53,348 bases of DNA from Bradyrhizobium macuxiense (GCF_001542415.1 NZ_LNCU01000011.1:70137-123484), one strand, 5' to 3'. Shown: positions 17,458-27,005, counted from the stretch's first letter. Notes: generated from the sequence alone by a model not told the origin. Program-made: numbers and translations.

Positions 17458-17620
17458 TACCCTCTCCCCTTGTGGGAGAAGGTGCCTTCGCTGACAGCGA
17501 AGGCGGGTGAGGGGTCTCTCTCCGCGTTAAAGAGTCTCTCTGCGGTACGAATCCCTCACCGAAGTGAGTTTGTGACGAGTGCCGGTGTAGCCCTCTCCCG
17601 CAAGGGGAGAGGGCGCATCG
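17458..17620. repeat. Inverted intergenic repeat (CTCTCCC/GGGAGAG type), copy 1
   Basis: Contains CCCTCTCCCCTTGTGGGAG near the left end and CCCTCTCCCGCAAGGGGAGAG near the right end. The second is a near-perfect hairpin of about 8 bp with a GCAA-type loop. A related unit lies at 18541-18680. Such repeats are widespread between rhizobial genes. Here it separates the Zn-ribbon gene from the MaoC gene within one transcription direction. Confidence 0.7.
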
Positions 17621-17661
17621 ACGGGCGGCACAGAGAAATAGGGTTCGGGGAGAAAACGACA

Positions 17662-18522
17662 ATGCCAATCGTGTACGAACAGCTGATGGCCCTGAAGAAT
17701 CTCGGCCAGAAGTACAGTTACGCCGATCGCGACGTGATGCTCTACGCCTACGGCATCGGCCTTGGCGCCGATCCGATGGACGAGAAGGAGCTCGCCTTCG
17801 TCAACGAGGGCGTGCTGACGCCGCGTCCCCTGAAGGTGGTGCCGACTTTCGCGTCGGTGGCCGCGTGGGGCGCAGGTCCCGGCGAGATGAATCTCAACCG
17901 CGTGATGGTGGTCGATGGCGAGCGCGACATCACCTTCCACAAGCCGTTCGCGACCGCGGCTCACATCACCGCCGACTCGACCGTGCTCGACGTCTTCGAC
18001 AAGGGCAAGGACAAGGGCGCGGTGATCCGCCACCAGACCGTGCTGAAGGACGAGAAGGGCGAGAAGCTCGCCACGCTGGTGGCCTCGCGCTTCGCGCGCG
18101 GCGACGGCGGCTTTGGCGGACCGTCGGACGGCCAGCCCGAGCCCCACAAGGTGCCGGAGCGCGCGCCCGACAAGGTCGTCGACATCACGACGCGGCCCGA
18201 TCAGGCGCTGATCTACCGCCTGTGCGGCGATCGAAATCCGCTGCACTCCGATCCCGAGTTCGCCAAGAAGGCCGGCTTCCCGCGGCCGATCCTGCACGGC
18301 ATGTGCACCTACGGCATCACCTGCCGCGGCGTGCTGCAGACCTATGCCGATTACGATCCGTCGGCCTTCAAGCAGCACGCGGCGCGGTTCTCCTCGCCGG
18401 TGTTTCCCGGCGAGACCGTGACGATGGAGCTGTGGAAGGACGGCAACGTGGTGTCGTTCGAGGCCAAGGTGAAGTCGCGCGGCGTCACTGTCATCAAGAG
18501 CGGCAAGACGGTGCTGGCGTAA
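17662..18522 (+). CDS. MaoC family (R)-specific enoyl-CoA hydratase (hydratase 2)
   Basis: A 286-residue double hot-dog protein. The C-terminal half holds the hydratase-2 signature YRLCGDRNPLHSDPEFAKKA followed by GFPRPILHGMCTYG (D and H catalytic residues). The N-terminal half (1-150) is the degenerate hot-dog that shapes the substrate tunnel, as in peroxisomal MFE-2 hydratase 2. It hydrates trans-2-enoyl-CoA to (3R)-hydroxyacyl-CoA. A weak GGGGAGAAAA site precedes the ATG. The neighbouring SDR is the matching (3R)-hydroxyacyl-CoA dehydrogenase. Confidence 0.9.
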   Translation: MPIVYEQLMALKNLGQKYSYADRDVMLYAYGIGLGADPMDEKELAFVNEGVLTPRPLKVVPTFASVAAWGAGPGEMNLNRVMVVDGERDITFHKPFATAAHITADSTVLDVFDKGKDKGAVIRHQTVLKDEKGEKLATLVASRFARGDGGFGGPSDGQPEPHKVPERAPDKVVDITTRPDQALIYRLCGDRNPLHSDPEFAKKAGFPRPILHGMCTYGITCRGVLQTYADYDPSAFKQHAARFSSPVFPGETVTMELWKDGNVVSFEAKVKSRGVTVIKSGKTVLA

Positions 18523-18540
18523 GCGGCGAGGGCAGTGCGC

Positions 18541-18680
18541 TCCCTCGCCCCGCTCTTGCGGGGAGAGGGGTGGGGTGAGGGGCTGTCTCCGCATAGTTGA
18601 TATCGCGGATAGGCCTGTACCCCCTCACCCGGATCGCATCGTGCGATGCGATCCGACCTCTCCCCGCAAGCGGGGCGAGG
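18541..18680. repeat. Inverted intergenic repeat, copy 2
   Basis: The left part reads CCTCGCCCCGCTCTTGCGGG with GGAGAGGGGTGGGGTGAGG after it; the right part carries CCCCTCACCC and ends CTCTCCCCGCAAGCGGGG. The arms pair over much of their length. A nested palindrome, ATCGCATCGTGCGATGCGAT, lies in the right half. Same family as 17458-17620. Confidence 0.75.
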
Positions 18681-18715
18681 TAAGGAAGAGCAATCAATAA
18701 CAGAGAGAAGAAACC

Positions 18716-19594
18716 ATGGGATTACTCGACGGCAAGGTGGCGCTGATCACGGGCGCCGGCGGCGGACTTGGTGAAGCCTACGCAAAGCTGTTCGCGCGCG
18801 AGGGCGCGGCGGTGGTGGTCAACGATCTCGGCGGCCCGCGCGACGGTTCGGGCTCCGACAAGTCGATGGCGCAGAAGGTGGTCGATGCGATCAAGGCCGA
18901 TGGCGGCCGCGCGGTCGCCAACGGCGCCGACATCTCGACCCTGGCCGGCGGCCAGTCGGTGTTCGACGACGCCATCAAGAATTTCGGCCGCGCCGACATC
19001 CTGGTCAACAATGCCGGCATCCTGCTCGACGAGACCTTCCACAAGGCCAAGGAAGCGAACTGGGACAAGGTGATGAAGGTGCATCTGAAGGGCACCTTCT
19101 GCTGCACCCAGCCGGTGTTCAAATGGATGCGGGACAATGGCGGCGGCGTCATCGTCAACACCTCGTCCACTTCGGGGCTGATAGGCAATTTCGGCCAGAC
19201 CAATTACGGCGCGGCGAAGGGCGGCATCTGGGGCCTCTCGAACGTGCTCGCGATCGAAGGCCGCAAGTACAACATCCGGATCTGGACCTTGGCACCGGGC
19301 GCCTTGACCCGCATGACGGCAGACCTGCCGCGCTACAAGGAGAACCCGGGTGCGGCGCTCGGTCCCGACGGCATCGCACCGGCCGTGCTCTACATGGTCA
19401 GCGACCTCTCGGGCGACCAGACCGGCAAGGTCCTCGGCGTTTCGGGCCCCCGCGGCGTCCGCGAAATGCGGATGATGGAAATGGAAGGCTGGAAGCCGCC
19501 ATTCACGGGCTGGAAGGCCGAGGACATCGCCACCCACGCCAAGGAGATCTTCTTCTCCGAGGAGCAGATCAAGATGGGCGCGCGGCGGTTCTGA
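18716..19594 (+). CDS. SDR-family (3R)-hydroxyacyl-CoA dehydrogenase (MFE-2-like)
   Basis: A 292-residue short-chain dehydrogenase. The Rossmann motif TGAGGGLG is at 12-19, NNAG at 98-101, serines at 150-153 (NTSSTSG), and the catalytic pair Y164-x3-K168 (YGAAK). The N-terminus, with VVVNDLGG after the second strand, is typical of the dehydrogenase domain of peroxisomal multifunctional enzyme 2, which oxidises (3R)-hydroxyacyl-CoA with NAD+. Placed after the MaoC hydratase it completes a split MFE-2 pair. The C-terminal 60 residues include a region that could contact a partner. Confidence 0.88.
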   Translation: MGLLDGKVALITGAGGGLGEAYAKLFAREGAAVVVNDLGGPRDGSGSDKSMAQKVVDAIKADGGRAVANGADISTLAGGQSVFDDAIKNFGRADILVNNAGILLDETFHKAKEANWDKVMKVHLKGTFCCTQPVFKWMRDNGGGVIVNTSSTSGLIGNFGQTNYGAAKGGIWGLSNVLAIEGRKYNIRIWTLAPGALTRMTADLPRYKENPGAALGPDGIAPAVLYMVSDLSGDQTGKVLGVSGPRGVREMRMMEMEGWKPPFTGWKAEDIATHAKEIFFSEEQIKMGARRF

Positions 19595-19606
19595 TGCTAC
19601 CTGTCC

Positions 19607-19703
19607 GGGGCGTCCGAAGGACGAACCCCAATGCGCGGTTGCGCATTGTGGAACCTCGAGATTCCGGGTTCGATGCTGACGCATCGCCCCGGAATGACGG
19701 ATA
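19607..19703. repeat. Dispersed intergenic repeat
   Basis: GAACCTCGAGATTCCGGGTT near the middle and CGCCCCGGAATGACGG at the right end belong to a repeat I recall from many Bradyrhizobium intergenic regions. A short inverted element, AATGCGCGGTTGCGCATT, is visible inside. It separates the SDR and DapA-like genes. Confidence 0.6.
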
Positions 19704-19718
19704 AGGATAGAGCTACCC

Positions 19719-20675
19719 ATGACCAAACTCACCGCCCAGGCCGCAGGAACCTTTGCGATTGCGCCGACCCCGTTCCATGACGACGGCCGCATCGACGAAA
19801 CATCCATCGACCGGCTGACCGATTTCTACACTGAGGTCGGCTGCGACGGTGTCACGGTACTGGGTATCCTGGGCGAGGCGCCGAAGCTCGATGCCGCCGA
19901 AGCCCAGCAGGTCGCGCTGCGCTTCGTCAAGCGCGCCAAGAAGCTGCAGGTGATCGTCGGTGTCTCGGCGCCGGGCTTCGCTTCGATGCGGTCGCTGGCG
20001 AAGGCCTCGATGGATGCGGGCGCTGCCGGCGTCATGATAGCGCCGCCGCCGAACCTGCGCACCGACGACCAGATCGTCACCTATTTCAAGCAGGCGCAGG
20101 AAGCTGTCGGCGACGACATTCCCTGGGTGCTGCAGGACTATCCGTTAACGCTGAGCGTCGTGTTCACACCCGCCGTGATCCGCAAGATCGTGATGGACTC
20201 GCCGTCCTGCGTGATGCTGAAGCACGAGGACTGGCCGGGCCTGGAGAAGATCTCCACCTTGCGCAACTTCCAGAAGGACGGCTCGCTGCGGCCGCTGTCC
20301 ATCCTGGTGGGCAATGGCGGCCTGTTCCTGGATTTCGAGATGGAGCGCGGCGCCGACGGCGCGATGACCGGCTACGCTTTCCCGGAGCTCCTGATCGACG
20401 TCGTCAATCTCTCCAAGGCCGGCAAGCGCGATGCGGCGCACGACCTGTTCGATGCCCATCTGCCGCTGATCCGTTACGAGCAGCAGCCCGGCGTCGGTCT
20501 GACGATTCGCAAATATGTGCTGCAGAAGCGCGGCATCATCTCGTCCAGCGCGCAGCGCAAGCCGGGTGCGGTCATCACGCCGCAGGCGAGGGCGGAGGTC
20601 GACTATCTCCTGTCCCGCGTGGCCCGCGTCGATCGTCGCGCCAATCTGCAACCCCAATCCAGCGCAGCAGGCTAA
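19719..20675 (+). CDS. Dihydrodipicolinate synthase/N-acetylneuraminate lyase family protein
   Basis: A 318-residue class I aldolase-type TIM barrel. The Schiff-base lysine is K168 in CVMLKHEDWPG and the tyrosine general acid lies in QDYP (Y141). The second-strand motif is GILGE (49-53) instead of the GTTGE typical of true DapA, so lysine biosynthesis is unlikely. A catabolic 2-oxoacid aldolase or dehydratase role is more probable. It follows the beta-oxidation-type genes, and its stop is seven bases before the Nudix start. Confidence 0.85.
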   Translation: MTKLTAQAAGTFAIAPTPFHDDGRIDETSIDRLTDFYTEVGCDGVTVLGILGEAPKLDAAEAQQVALRFVKRAKKLQVIVGVSAPGFASMRSLAKASMDAGAAGVMIAPPPNLRTDDQIVTYFKQAQEAVGDDIPWVLQDYPLTLSVVFTPAVIRKIVMDSPSCVMLKHEDWPGLEKISTLRNFQKDGSLRPLSILVGNGGLFLDFEMERGADGAMTGYAFPELLIDVVNLSKAGKRDAAHDLFDAHLPLIRYEQQPGVGLTIRKYVLQKRGIISSSAQRKPGAVITPQARAEVDYLLSRVARVDRRANLQPQSSAAG

Positions 20676-20682
20676 CTCCGAT

Positions 20683-21483
20683 ATGGCCAACATCGTCGCA
20701 CCACGCCCGGCATCCACCATCCTGCTACTGCGCAACAGCAAGCCAGCGCAGGAAATTGAGGTCTTCATGATGGTTCGCCATTATGAGATCGACTTCAATT
20801 CCGGTGCGCTGGTGTTTCCCGGCGGCAGCATCGACAAGAACGACAAGGAGATCATCGCCAGCCCCGCACTTTATGCGGGCGGCGAGGGGCTCGACGAGGC
20901 GGCCTTGAGCTTCCGCATCGCCGCGATCCGCGAGACGTTCGAGGAGAGCGGCATCCTGCTGGCGCGGCCGAAGGGCTCGAAGGCTCTCGTCGATGCCAAC
21001 CGGGCGAGCGAGATCGCCAATGCCCATCGCGCTGACCTGAACGAAGGCAAGATCACCTTCCAGGCGATCCTGGCCGACAGCGGCATGGTGCTCGCGCTCG
21101 ACGAGCTCGTGCCCTATGCGCACTGGATCACGCCGGAGGGCATGCCGAAGCGCTTCGACACCTGGTTCTTCCTCGCCGCCGCACCTCCCGAGCAACTCGG
21201 TGCCCATGACGGCAAGGAGTCGACCGATTCGATCTGGGTGTCGCCGCGCGAGGCGCTGGCGGGCGGCGAGACCGGCCGCTTCAAGCTGCCGTTCCCGACC
21301 ACGCGCAACCTGATCCGCCTCGGCAAGCAGGCCAGCGTCGAGGCTGCGCTCGCTGATGCCGAGGGCATGTCGATCGTCACGGTGACGCCCGTGATGACCA
21401 AGACCGCCACCGGCCGCCAGCTCCGAATCCCCAAGGAGGCGGGCTATGACGGCGAGGTCTTCGAGGTCGGCGCGGGAGGGTAG
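20683..21483 (+). CDS. Nudix hydrolase (NUDT19-like)
   Basis: A 266-residue hydrolase of the long NUDT19/RP2p-like branch. ALVFPGGSIDKND marks the conserved first strand, and the Nudix helix core is RETFEESGIL. The usual upstream glutamate of the box falls outside its strict spacing, as in this branch. Mammalian NUDT19 is a CoA diphosphatase, so a role in removing CoA or acyl-CoA fits the acyl-CoA genes before it; this is inference. It starts seven bases after the DapA-like stop, indicating an operon. Confidence 0.82.
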   Translation: MANIVAPRPASTILLLRNSKPAQEIEVFMMVRHYEIDFNSGALVFPGGSIDKNDKEIIASPALYAGGEGLDEAALSFRIAAIRETFEESGILLARPKGSKALVDANRASEIANAHRADLNEGKITFQAILADSGMVLALDELVPYAHWITPEGMPKRFDTWFFLAAAPPEQLGAHDGKESTDSIWVSPREALAGGETGRFKLPFPTTRNLIRLGKQASVEAALADAEGMSIVTVTPVMTKTATGRQLRIPKEAGYDGEVFEVGAGG

Positions 21484-21544
21484 GGCGTGATCCGTCGTCC
21501 TGACGGATAGAGAGTATATGGCTCACAGGCGGCGTAACACACGA

Positions 21545-21668
21545 TGTCGTCCCGGCGAAAGCCGGGACCCATAACCACCGATCTTCATTGTTGCGCGATG
21601 CTGGGGCCGCACCTTTTTCCAACAACACAGCCCTGTGGTAATGGGTCCCGGCTTTCGCCGGGACGACG
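21545..21668. repeat. REP-like palindromic repeat, copy 3
   Basis: The left arm, TGTCGTCCCGGCGAAAGCCG, leads to GGGACCCATAACCACC; the right arm reads GTGGTAATGGGTCCCGG and ends CCGGGACGACGA. Inner hairpin CCCGGCGAAAGCCGGG is clear. Third copy of the element at 3328 and 15645; it separates the Nudix and EamA genes. Confidence 0.85.
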
Positions 21669-21772
21669 ATGAGAAAGACAATCGCTTTCTACACACTTCG
21701 GCCTGTACCGAAGTATCATCGCCTACCGCCGATGTAGTTTCCGTCTCAACCATCAAGACGGAATCCTTGCCA

Positions 21773-22681
21773 ATGACCGCCATCCCCCGCCAGCCCGGCA
21801 TGGCCTTCGAGCTGGCCCTCTTGCTTGCGCTCGCCACGCTCTGGGGCGGCTCCTACACCTTCATCAAGCTCGGGGTCGAGACCATCCCGCCGATCACACT
21901 GATCGCGGCGCGGACCGCGATCGCGGGCCTGCTGCTGCTTGTCATCATGCGAATCCGCGGCGTGACGATGCCGACGGATCTTGCGACCTGGCGCCGCTTC
22001 GTCTTCCAGGCCTGCCTCAACAGCGTGATCCCCTGGACCTTGATCGCCTGGGGCGAGCGCCTCGTCGATGCCGGCCTGACCACGATCCTCAATTCGGCCT
22101 CGCCGATCTTCACCTTCCTGTTCACGGCCGCCATTACCCGCCACGAGACGGCGAGCCCGCGAAAGCTGTTCGGCGTGGTCGCCGGCATGGCCGGCATCTG
22201 CCTGATCGTCGGCGTGGATGCATTCCGCGACCTCGACAGGGGTATCCTCGCCGAGGTCGCGATCGTGGCTGCGACCATCTGCTACGCCTGTGCTGCGATC
22301 TTCAGCCGCGGCTTCAAGGGCCTCGACCCGATGGCGCCGGCGGCCGGCTCGCTGATCGCGGGGGCTGTCATCCTCGTGCCGATCAGCCTTGTCGTGGAGC
22401 GGCCCTGGACGCTGTCGCCGTCGACGACGTCGCTGCTGGCGCTATCAGCCCTTGCGGTGTTCTCGACCGCGATCGCCTTCGTGGTCTACTTCCGCCTGAT
22501 CCAGACCCTCGGCTCGGTGGGCACCACGGCGCAGGCCTATCTGCGGGTGCCGATCGGGGTTGCGCTCAGCGTCGTGTTTCTGGGCGAACGGCTGGGCCCG
22601 ACGACATGGGTCGGGCTCGCTTGTGTCGTGATCGGTGTCGCCGCGATGACGATCCCGGCGCGGAAGCTCGCCACGGCCTGA
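21773..22681 (+). CDS. EamA/DMT-family transporter
   Basis: A 302-residue inner-membrane protein with ten predicted helices in two EamA repeats. The first repeat begins near LALATLWGGSYTFIKLGVE and the second near AATICYACAAIFSRGF. The end of repeat 2, VPIGVALSVVFLGERLGP, is the classical E-R loop of the family. Members export amino acids, purines or other metabolites; the substrate is unknown. The ATG at 21773 is the first that leaves a normal short N-terminus. Confidence 0.88.
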   Translation: MTAIPRQPGMAFELALLLALATLWGGSYTFIKLGVETIPPITLIAARTAIAGLLLLVIMRIRGVTMPTDLATWRRFVFQACLNSVIPWTLIAWGERLVDAGLTTILNSASPIFTFLFTAAITRHETASPRKLFGVVAGMAGICLIVGVDAFRDLDRGILAEVAIVAATICYACAAIFSRGFKGLDPMAPAAGSLIAGAVILVPISLVVERPWTLSPSTTSLLALSALAVFSTAIAFVVYFRLIQTLGSVGTTAQAYLRVPIGVALSVVFLGERLGPTTWVGLACVVIGVAAMTIPARKLATA

Positions 22682-22881
22682 GATCGTCAACTCCGGGGCG
22701 CTGTGCTTCTGGCCTCCGGCCGGATGCTGCCGAGCAGTGCCGGATCGGGGCATAGGCTCAACCTGCGTGACGCAAATCACCCTCGGTCTTACGACCGGCT
22801 TGTTGATCTGTGTCAGCATGTTCCCAAAAGCCCGTAATTTCCCGTATATTGCGGCCGACAGGATCCCCCGGCCTCGATGAC

Positions 22882-25563
22882 ATGACCGCAGAACTGCCGC
22901 CGAATTCGCAAGCGCCACGAGCGTTCTCGCTGTCGATCGGCCAACTCACGTTCGGCAGCTTCATGCTGGTCCTGGCTGTGATCATCATCACGTCCACCGC
23001 GAGCGTGATCGCGATCCGTCACATCGATACGACCTTTGCCGAGCTGCAGCGGCTGCAAAGCGTCGGCGACATCGCCGAGGATATCGACCGCCGCATGAAC
23101 GAGCTGCGGCTGGCCGCACGGGATTTCGTCACCGAGCCGGGCAACCAGTCGGCCCAGGTCGCGGAGGCGGCGCAATCGCTGAGCGAGATCCTGAAGAAGA
23201 CGCGCATCGAGCTTGCGCCCGAGCAGCAGGACATGATCGACGGCGTCACCCAGCGGCTTGCGACATATCGGAGCGGCATCGAGCAGATATCGACGCTGCT
23301 CAGCGGTCGCGCAGAACAGGTTGCCGCACTGCCGCCGCTGCGCGATGCCTTCGACAAGGCGATCGCCGCGAGTCCGGATCCGGTCGTGGCGACGGCGCTG
23401 TCGCAAATCCAGAGCCGCATCGGCACCGCGCTGCTCGCGCATAACACCTCAGCGGCCGAGCAGGCCGCGCAGAACATGCGCGCGATGACCATTGCCGATC
23501 CCGCCTTGCGGACCGCGGTCGACAAATATGCCGAGGCGATCATCGCTATCTCGGTGCGCGAGGGCCAGATCGCCGACATCGACCGCGAGGTGCTCGGTGA
23601 GGAGGGGCGGCTGATCCAGCGCGTCACCGAGCTGTTGCGCGAGCTCAGCGCGCGGCGCGGGCACGTGCTGTCGCGGGATTTCGCGCGCACGCTGGCCGAG
23701 GCGAAATGGCAGAGCATTGTGCTCGGTACGGCCGGCGTCCTGATCGGCCTGTTCGCATCGATCCTCGTGGTTCGCCGCACCGTTCGTCCGCTTGCCAGGA
23801 TCGCGGGCGCGATCCGCAAGGTCGCGGGCGGCGAGAAGAGCGCGTTCATTCCCGGTGCCGATCTCGACAATGAGATCGGCGATATCGCGCGCGCCGCCGA
23901 GGTGTTCCGGCGGACGCTTGTCGACGCGGACAGCGCGCGCGAGGCGGCGCTGCGTGCGCTTGCCGAGCAGCGGCTGGCTGAGGAGAGCTACCGCAAGCTG
24001 TTCGAATCCTCCGTCGACGGCATCTACGTGACGACGCCGGGTGGCACGCTGCTCAACGCCAACCCTGCGCTGGCGTGGATGATGGGCTATGCCACGCCGC
24101 AGGACCTGATCAACGGCATCGACGATATCGCCTCTGCGGTCTATGTGGATCGGGCGGCCCGCGCGCAATATCAGAAGCTGATGCAGCGCGACGGCATGGT
24201 GCGTGACTACGAGTACCAGGTGCGCTCGCGCGATGGCACCGTGCTGTGGCTGTCCGACTCGGCCACCGCTGTGCGCAACGACAGCGGCGAGGTGATCCGC
24301 TACGAAGGTACGGTGCGCGATATCACCGACCAGAAGCGCGCCGAAGATGCGATCGCCGAAGGCCGCCGCCTGTTGCAGATGGTGATCGACACCGTGCCCG
24401 CGGTCATCAACGTGAAGGACCGTAACCTGCGCTATGTGATGATGAACCGCTACATGGCCGGCATCTTCGGCATCGAGCCGCAGGACGCGACCGGCCAGAC
24501 CACCGCCGATCTGATGCTGCGCTACGGCGCGGCCAAGACCGACGAGAACGACAAGCGCGTGCTGTCGGCACGCCGCGAGCTCGGCTTCTACGAGGAGGAG
24601 TACAAGGATTCCGCCGGCAACATGCGGCAGTGGCTGGTGAACAAGCTGCCGATCCTCGATGCGCAGGGCGAGATCGAGAACATCGTCACCGTCGCGCTCG
24701 ACATCGGCGAGCGCAAGCGTTCAGAGCAGGAGATGCGCAAGGCGAAGGATTCCGCCGAAGCGGCGCTGCGCAATCTGCGCGAGACCCAGAATTCGCTGAT
24801 CGAGGCCGAGAAGCTCGCCGCGCTCGGACGGCTGGTGGCCGGCGTCGCGCATGAGGTCAACAATCCGGTCGGCATCAGCCTGACGGTAGCATCCGCGCTC
24901 GAGCGCAAGACCGCGAATTTCGCCGGCCAGGTCGAGCGCGGCGATCTGCGCCGCTCCAGCCTCAATGATTTCCTGGACACCGCCCGTGATGCGTCGTCGC
25001 AGCTCGTCGCCAATCTCAACCGCGCCGCGGAGCTGATCCAGTCGTTCAAGCAGGTCGCGGCCGACCGCAACTATTCGGACCAGCGCACCTTCGATCTCGG
25101 CGATCTTACCGAGCAGGTGGTGATGAGTCTGCGGCCCGGCCTGCGCAAACACAATCTGACGCTCAACGTCGATTGCGAACCGAACCTGATCATGAATTCC
25201 TATCCCGGGCCGTACGGCCAGGTGCTGACCAATCTGTTCCTGAACGCAGTCGCGCACGCGTTTCCGAACGGTCGGGCGGGCGAGGTCAACATCCAGGTGC
25301 ACGCCTCGGGCAAGGACTATGTCGAGGTGATCTTCGCCGACAATGGCTGCGGCATGAGCCTCGATGTGCGTCGCCGCGCCTTCGATCCGTTCTTCACGAC
25401 GCGGCGCGACCAGGGCGGCACCGGGCTCGGCCTGCACATCGTCTACAGCATCATCACCACCCGTCTCGGCGGCCGCCTCAACCTCGATTCCGAACCGGGC
25501 CAGGGCACGCGCATCCGGATGATCCTGCCCCGCGTCGCACCGCTGGAGCAGGCGGCGGAGTAA
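22882..25563 (+). CDS. Membrane sensor histidine kinase with HAMP and two PAS domains
   Basis: An 893-residue kinase. A first transmembrane helix at about 20-45 and a second near 280-298 bracket a periplasmic helical sensor of about 230 residues. A HAMP linker (about 298-350), PAS 1 (about 370-487), PAS 2 (about 497-611) and a dimerisation helix with phospho-accepting H657 in VAHEVNNPVG follow. The ATPase domain has its N box near 781-790 (NLFLNAVAHAF), G1 in DNGCGM and G2 in GGTGLGLHIVYSI. There is no receiver domain and no response regulator next to it, so it is an orphan. ATG 22882 follows a weak ribosome site; an earlier in-frame start exists. Confidence 0.9.
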   Translation: MTAELPPNSQAPRAFSLSIGQLTFGSFMLVLAVIIITSTASVIAIRHIDTTFAELQRLQSVGDIAEDIDRRMNELRLAARDFVTEPGNQSAQVAEAAQSLSEILKKTRIELAPEQQDMIDGVTQRLATYRSGIEQISTLLSGRAEQVAALPPLRDAFDKAIAASPDPVVATALSQIQSRIGTALLAHNTSAAEQAAQNMRAMTIADPALRTAVDKYAEAIIAISVREGQIADIDREVLGEEGRLIQRVTELLRELSARRGHVLSRDFARTLAEAKWQSIVLGTAGVLIGLFASILVVRRTVRPLARIAGAIRKVAGGEKSAFIPGADLDNEIGDIARAAEVFRRTLVDADSAREAALRALAEQRLAEESYRKLFESSVDGIYVTTPGGTLLNANPALAWMMGYATPQDLINGIDDIASAVYVDRAARAQYQKLMQRDGMVRDYEYQVRSRDGTVLWLSDSATAVRNDSGEVIRYEGTVRDITDQKRAEDAIAEGRRLLQMVIDTVPAVINVKDRNLRYVMMNRYMAGIFGIEPQDATGQTTADLMLRYGAAKTDENDKRVLSARRELGFYEEEYKDSAGNMRQWLVNKLPILDAQGEIENIVTVALDIGERKRSEQEMRKAKDSAEAALRNLRETQNSLIEAEKLAALGRLVAGVAHEVNNPVGISLTVASALERKTANFAGQVERGDLRRSSLNDFLDTARDASSQLVANLNRAAELIQSFKQVAADRNYSDQRTFDLGDLTEQVVMSLRPGLRKHNLTLNVDCEPNLIMNSYPGPYGQVLTNLFLNAVAHAFPNGRAGEVNIQVHASGKDYVEVIFADNGCGMSLDVRRRAFDPFFTTRRDQGGTGLGLHIVYSIITTRLGGRLNLDSEPGQGTRIRMILPRVAPLEQAAE

Positions 25564-25593
25564 CCCGGTCAGTTGACATTTGGCAGTCTAACC

Positions 25594-25743
25594 CGTCATC
25601 CCCGCGCAAAGGCTCCGCCTTTGTCGCTCGAGGTGCAAGCCTTGCGGCGCACTTGCGCCGCTGGGCGAGCCTCGAGGGATGCACGGCCCCGCCGGTGGCC
25701 GTCGATCCTTCGAGACGGCGCTGCGCGCCTCCTCAGGGTGACG
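25594..25743. repeat. Dispersed intergenic repeat, kinase-gluconolactonase interval
   Basis: The stretch from CCGTCATCCCCGCGCAAAGG to CCTCAGGGTGACGG matches a composite repeat I recall in Bradyrhizobium. It contains CAAAGGCTCCGCCTTTG (a short hairpin) and TCGAGG/CCTCGA arms. A related hairpin, CAAAGGCTTCGCCTTTG, occurs at about 36951-36967. The remaining bases to 25919 show no gene. Confidence 0.6.
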
Positions 25744-25919
25744 GACCGGAGTCTCAACGCGTCGCTAATCGAGCGTGCGGAAATCGCTGCCTCCCGAGCA
25801 TCGATATTCGATCAGTATCGATTGATGCCGGAAGGGCATTGGACCATCAGGGACAACGCCCGTACCGCTCGCTCAATGGATCGTCGGCCAGTCGGCGGAA
25901 TCAGAAGGGGAAGAAGACC

Positions 25920-27005
25920 ATGATCTCGCGTCGCAACGTGATTGCCGGCATCGGCGCCGGCGTGGCAAGCACGGTGGCGGGCCGTGCGCTGGCGCAGTCG
26001 TTTCCGTTCAAACCCAACCAGCGCTATCCCGATCCGGCGGTCGAGATCCTTGATCCGAGCTTTGCGAAATACCGGCTCTACAGCAGCACGCTCGAGCAGG
26101 TCGCAACCGGCCTGCGCTGGGCGGAGGGGCCGGTCTATTTCCCTGACGGCGGCTATCTCCTGTTCAGCGACATCCCCAACAACCGCATCATGAAGTACAG
26201 CGAGAAGGACGGCAGCCTCAGCGTCTTCCGCAGCCCGGCCAATTTCGCCAACGGCAACACCCGCGACCGTCAGGGGCGGCTCGTGACCTGCGAGCATTCG
26301 GTCACAAGGCGGATCACGCGCACCGAGAAGAACGGCAAGATCACCGTGCTCGCCGACAATTTCGAAGGCAAGCGCCTGAATGCTCCCAACGACATCGTGG
26401 TGAAGTCCGACGACACGATCTGGTTCACCGATCCGGTGTTCGGCATTGCCGGCGAGTGGGAAGGATTCAAGGCCAAGCGCGAGCAGGACAACACCAACGT
26501 GTTCCGCATCGGGACTGACGGAAAGCTGACGGCCGTGATCACCGACCTCGTCAATCCCAACGGGCTTGCCTTCTCGCCGGACGAGAAGAAGCTCTACGTC
26601 GTCGAGTGGAAGGGCACGCCGAACCGCAGCATCTGGAGCTACGACGTCAATGCGGACGGCACTGTCGGGAACAAGACGAAACTGATCGACGCCGCCGATC
26701 AGGGATCGCTCGACGGCTTCCGCGTCGACCGCGACGGCAACCTCTGGTGCGGTTGGGGAAGCAACGGGGCGCTGCAGTCTGAACCGACCAACGTCGACGG
26801 CCGCAAGGTCTATCAGCTCAAGGGAAAGCCGGAGGATCTCGACGGCGTGATGGTGTTCAGCCCGGAGGGCAAACGGCTCGCCTTCATCCGTCTGCCCGAG
26901 CGGTGCGAGAACCTGACCTTCGGCGGGCCGAAGAACAACCGCCTCTATATGGCGGCCTGTCACTCGATCTACGCGCTCTACGTCGAGGCGCAAGGCGCGA
27001 CCTGA
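25920..27005 (+). CDS. Tat-exported SMP-30/gluconolactonase-like protein
   Basis: A 361-residue beta-propeller lactonase. Residues 1-26 form a twin-arginine signal (SRRNVIAG, cleavage after ALA). The mature enzyme shows the SMP-30 pattern: [20 protein letters not shown] early, [21 protein letters not shown] in the middle (metal-binding N and D), [18 protein letters not shown], and [12 protein letters not shown] with the catalytic aspartate. It probably hydrolyses sugar lactones in the periplasm. A purine-rich GAAGGGGAAGAAG lies before the ATG. It stands alone between repeats and a convergent gene. Confidence 0.9.
   Translation: MISRRNVIAGIGAGVASTVAGRALAQSFPFKPNQRYPDPAVEILDPSFAKYRLYSSTLEQVATGLRWAEGPVYFPDGGYLLFSDIPNNRIMKYSEKDGSLSVFRSPANFANGNTRDRQGRLVTCEHSVTRRITRTEKNGKITVLADNFEGKRLNAPNDIVVKSDDTIWFTDPVFGIAGEWEGFKAKREQDNTNVFRIGTDGKLTAVITDLVNPNGLAFSPDEKKLYVVEWKGTPNRSIWSYDVNADGTVGNKTKLIDAADQGSLDGFRVDRDGNLWCGWGSNGALQSEPTNVDGRKVYQLKGKPEDLDGVMVFSPEGKRLAFIRLPERCENLTFGGPKNNRLYMAACHSIYALYVEAQGAT

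Noticed and set aside
15976..19807. Several 350-codon minus-strand frames over thiolase, MaoC and SDR
   Set aside because: All are shadows of genes with clear catalytic motifs.
22803..22816. FNR/FixK-like box before the histidine kinase
   Set aside because: TTGAT half-site is good but the second half matches only three of five bases.
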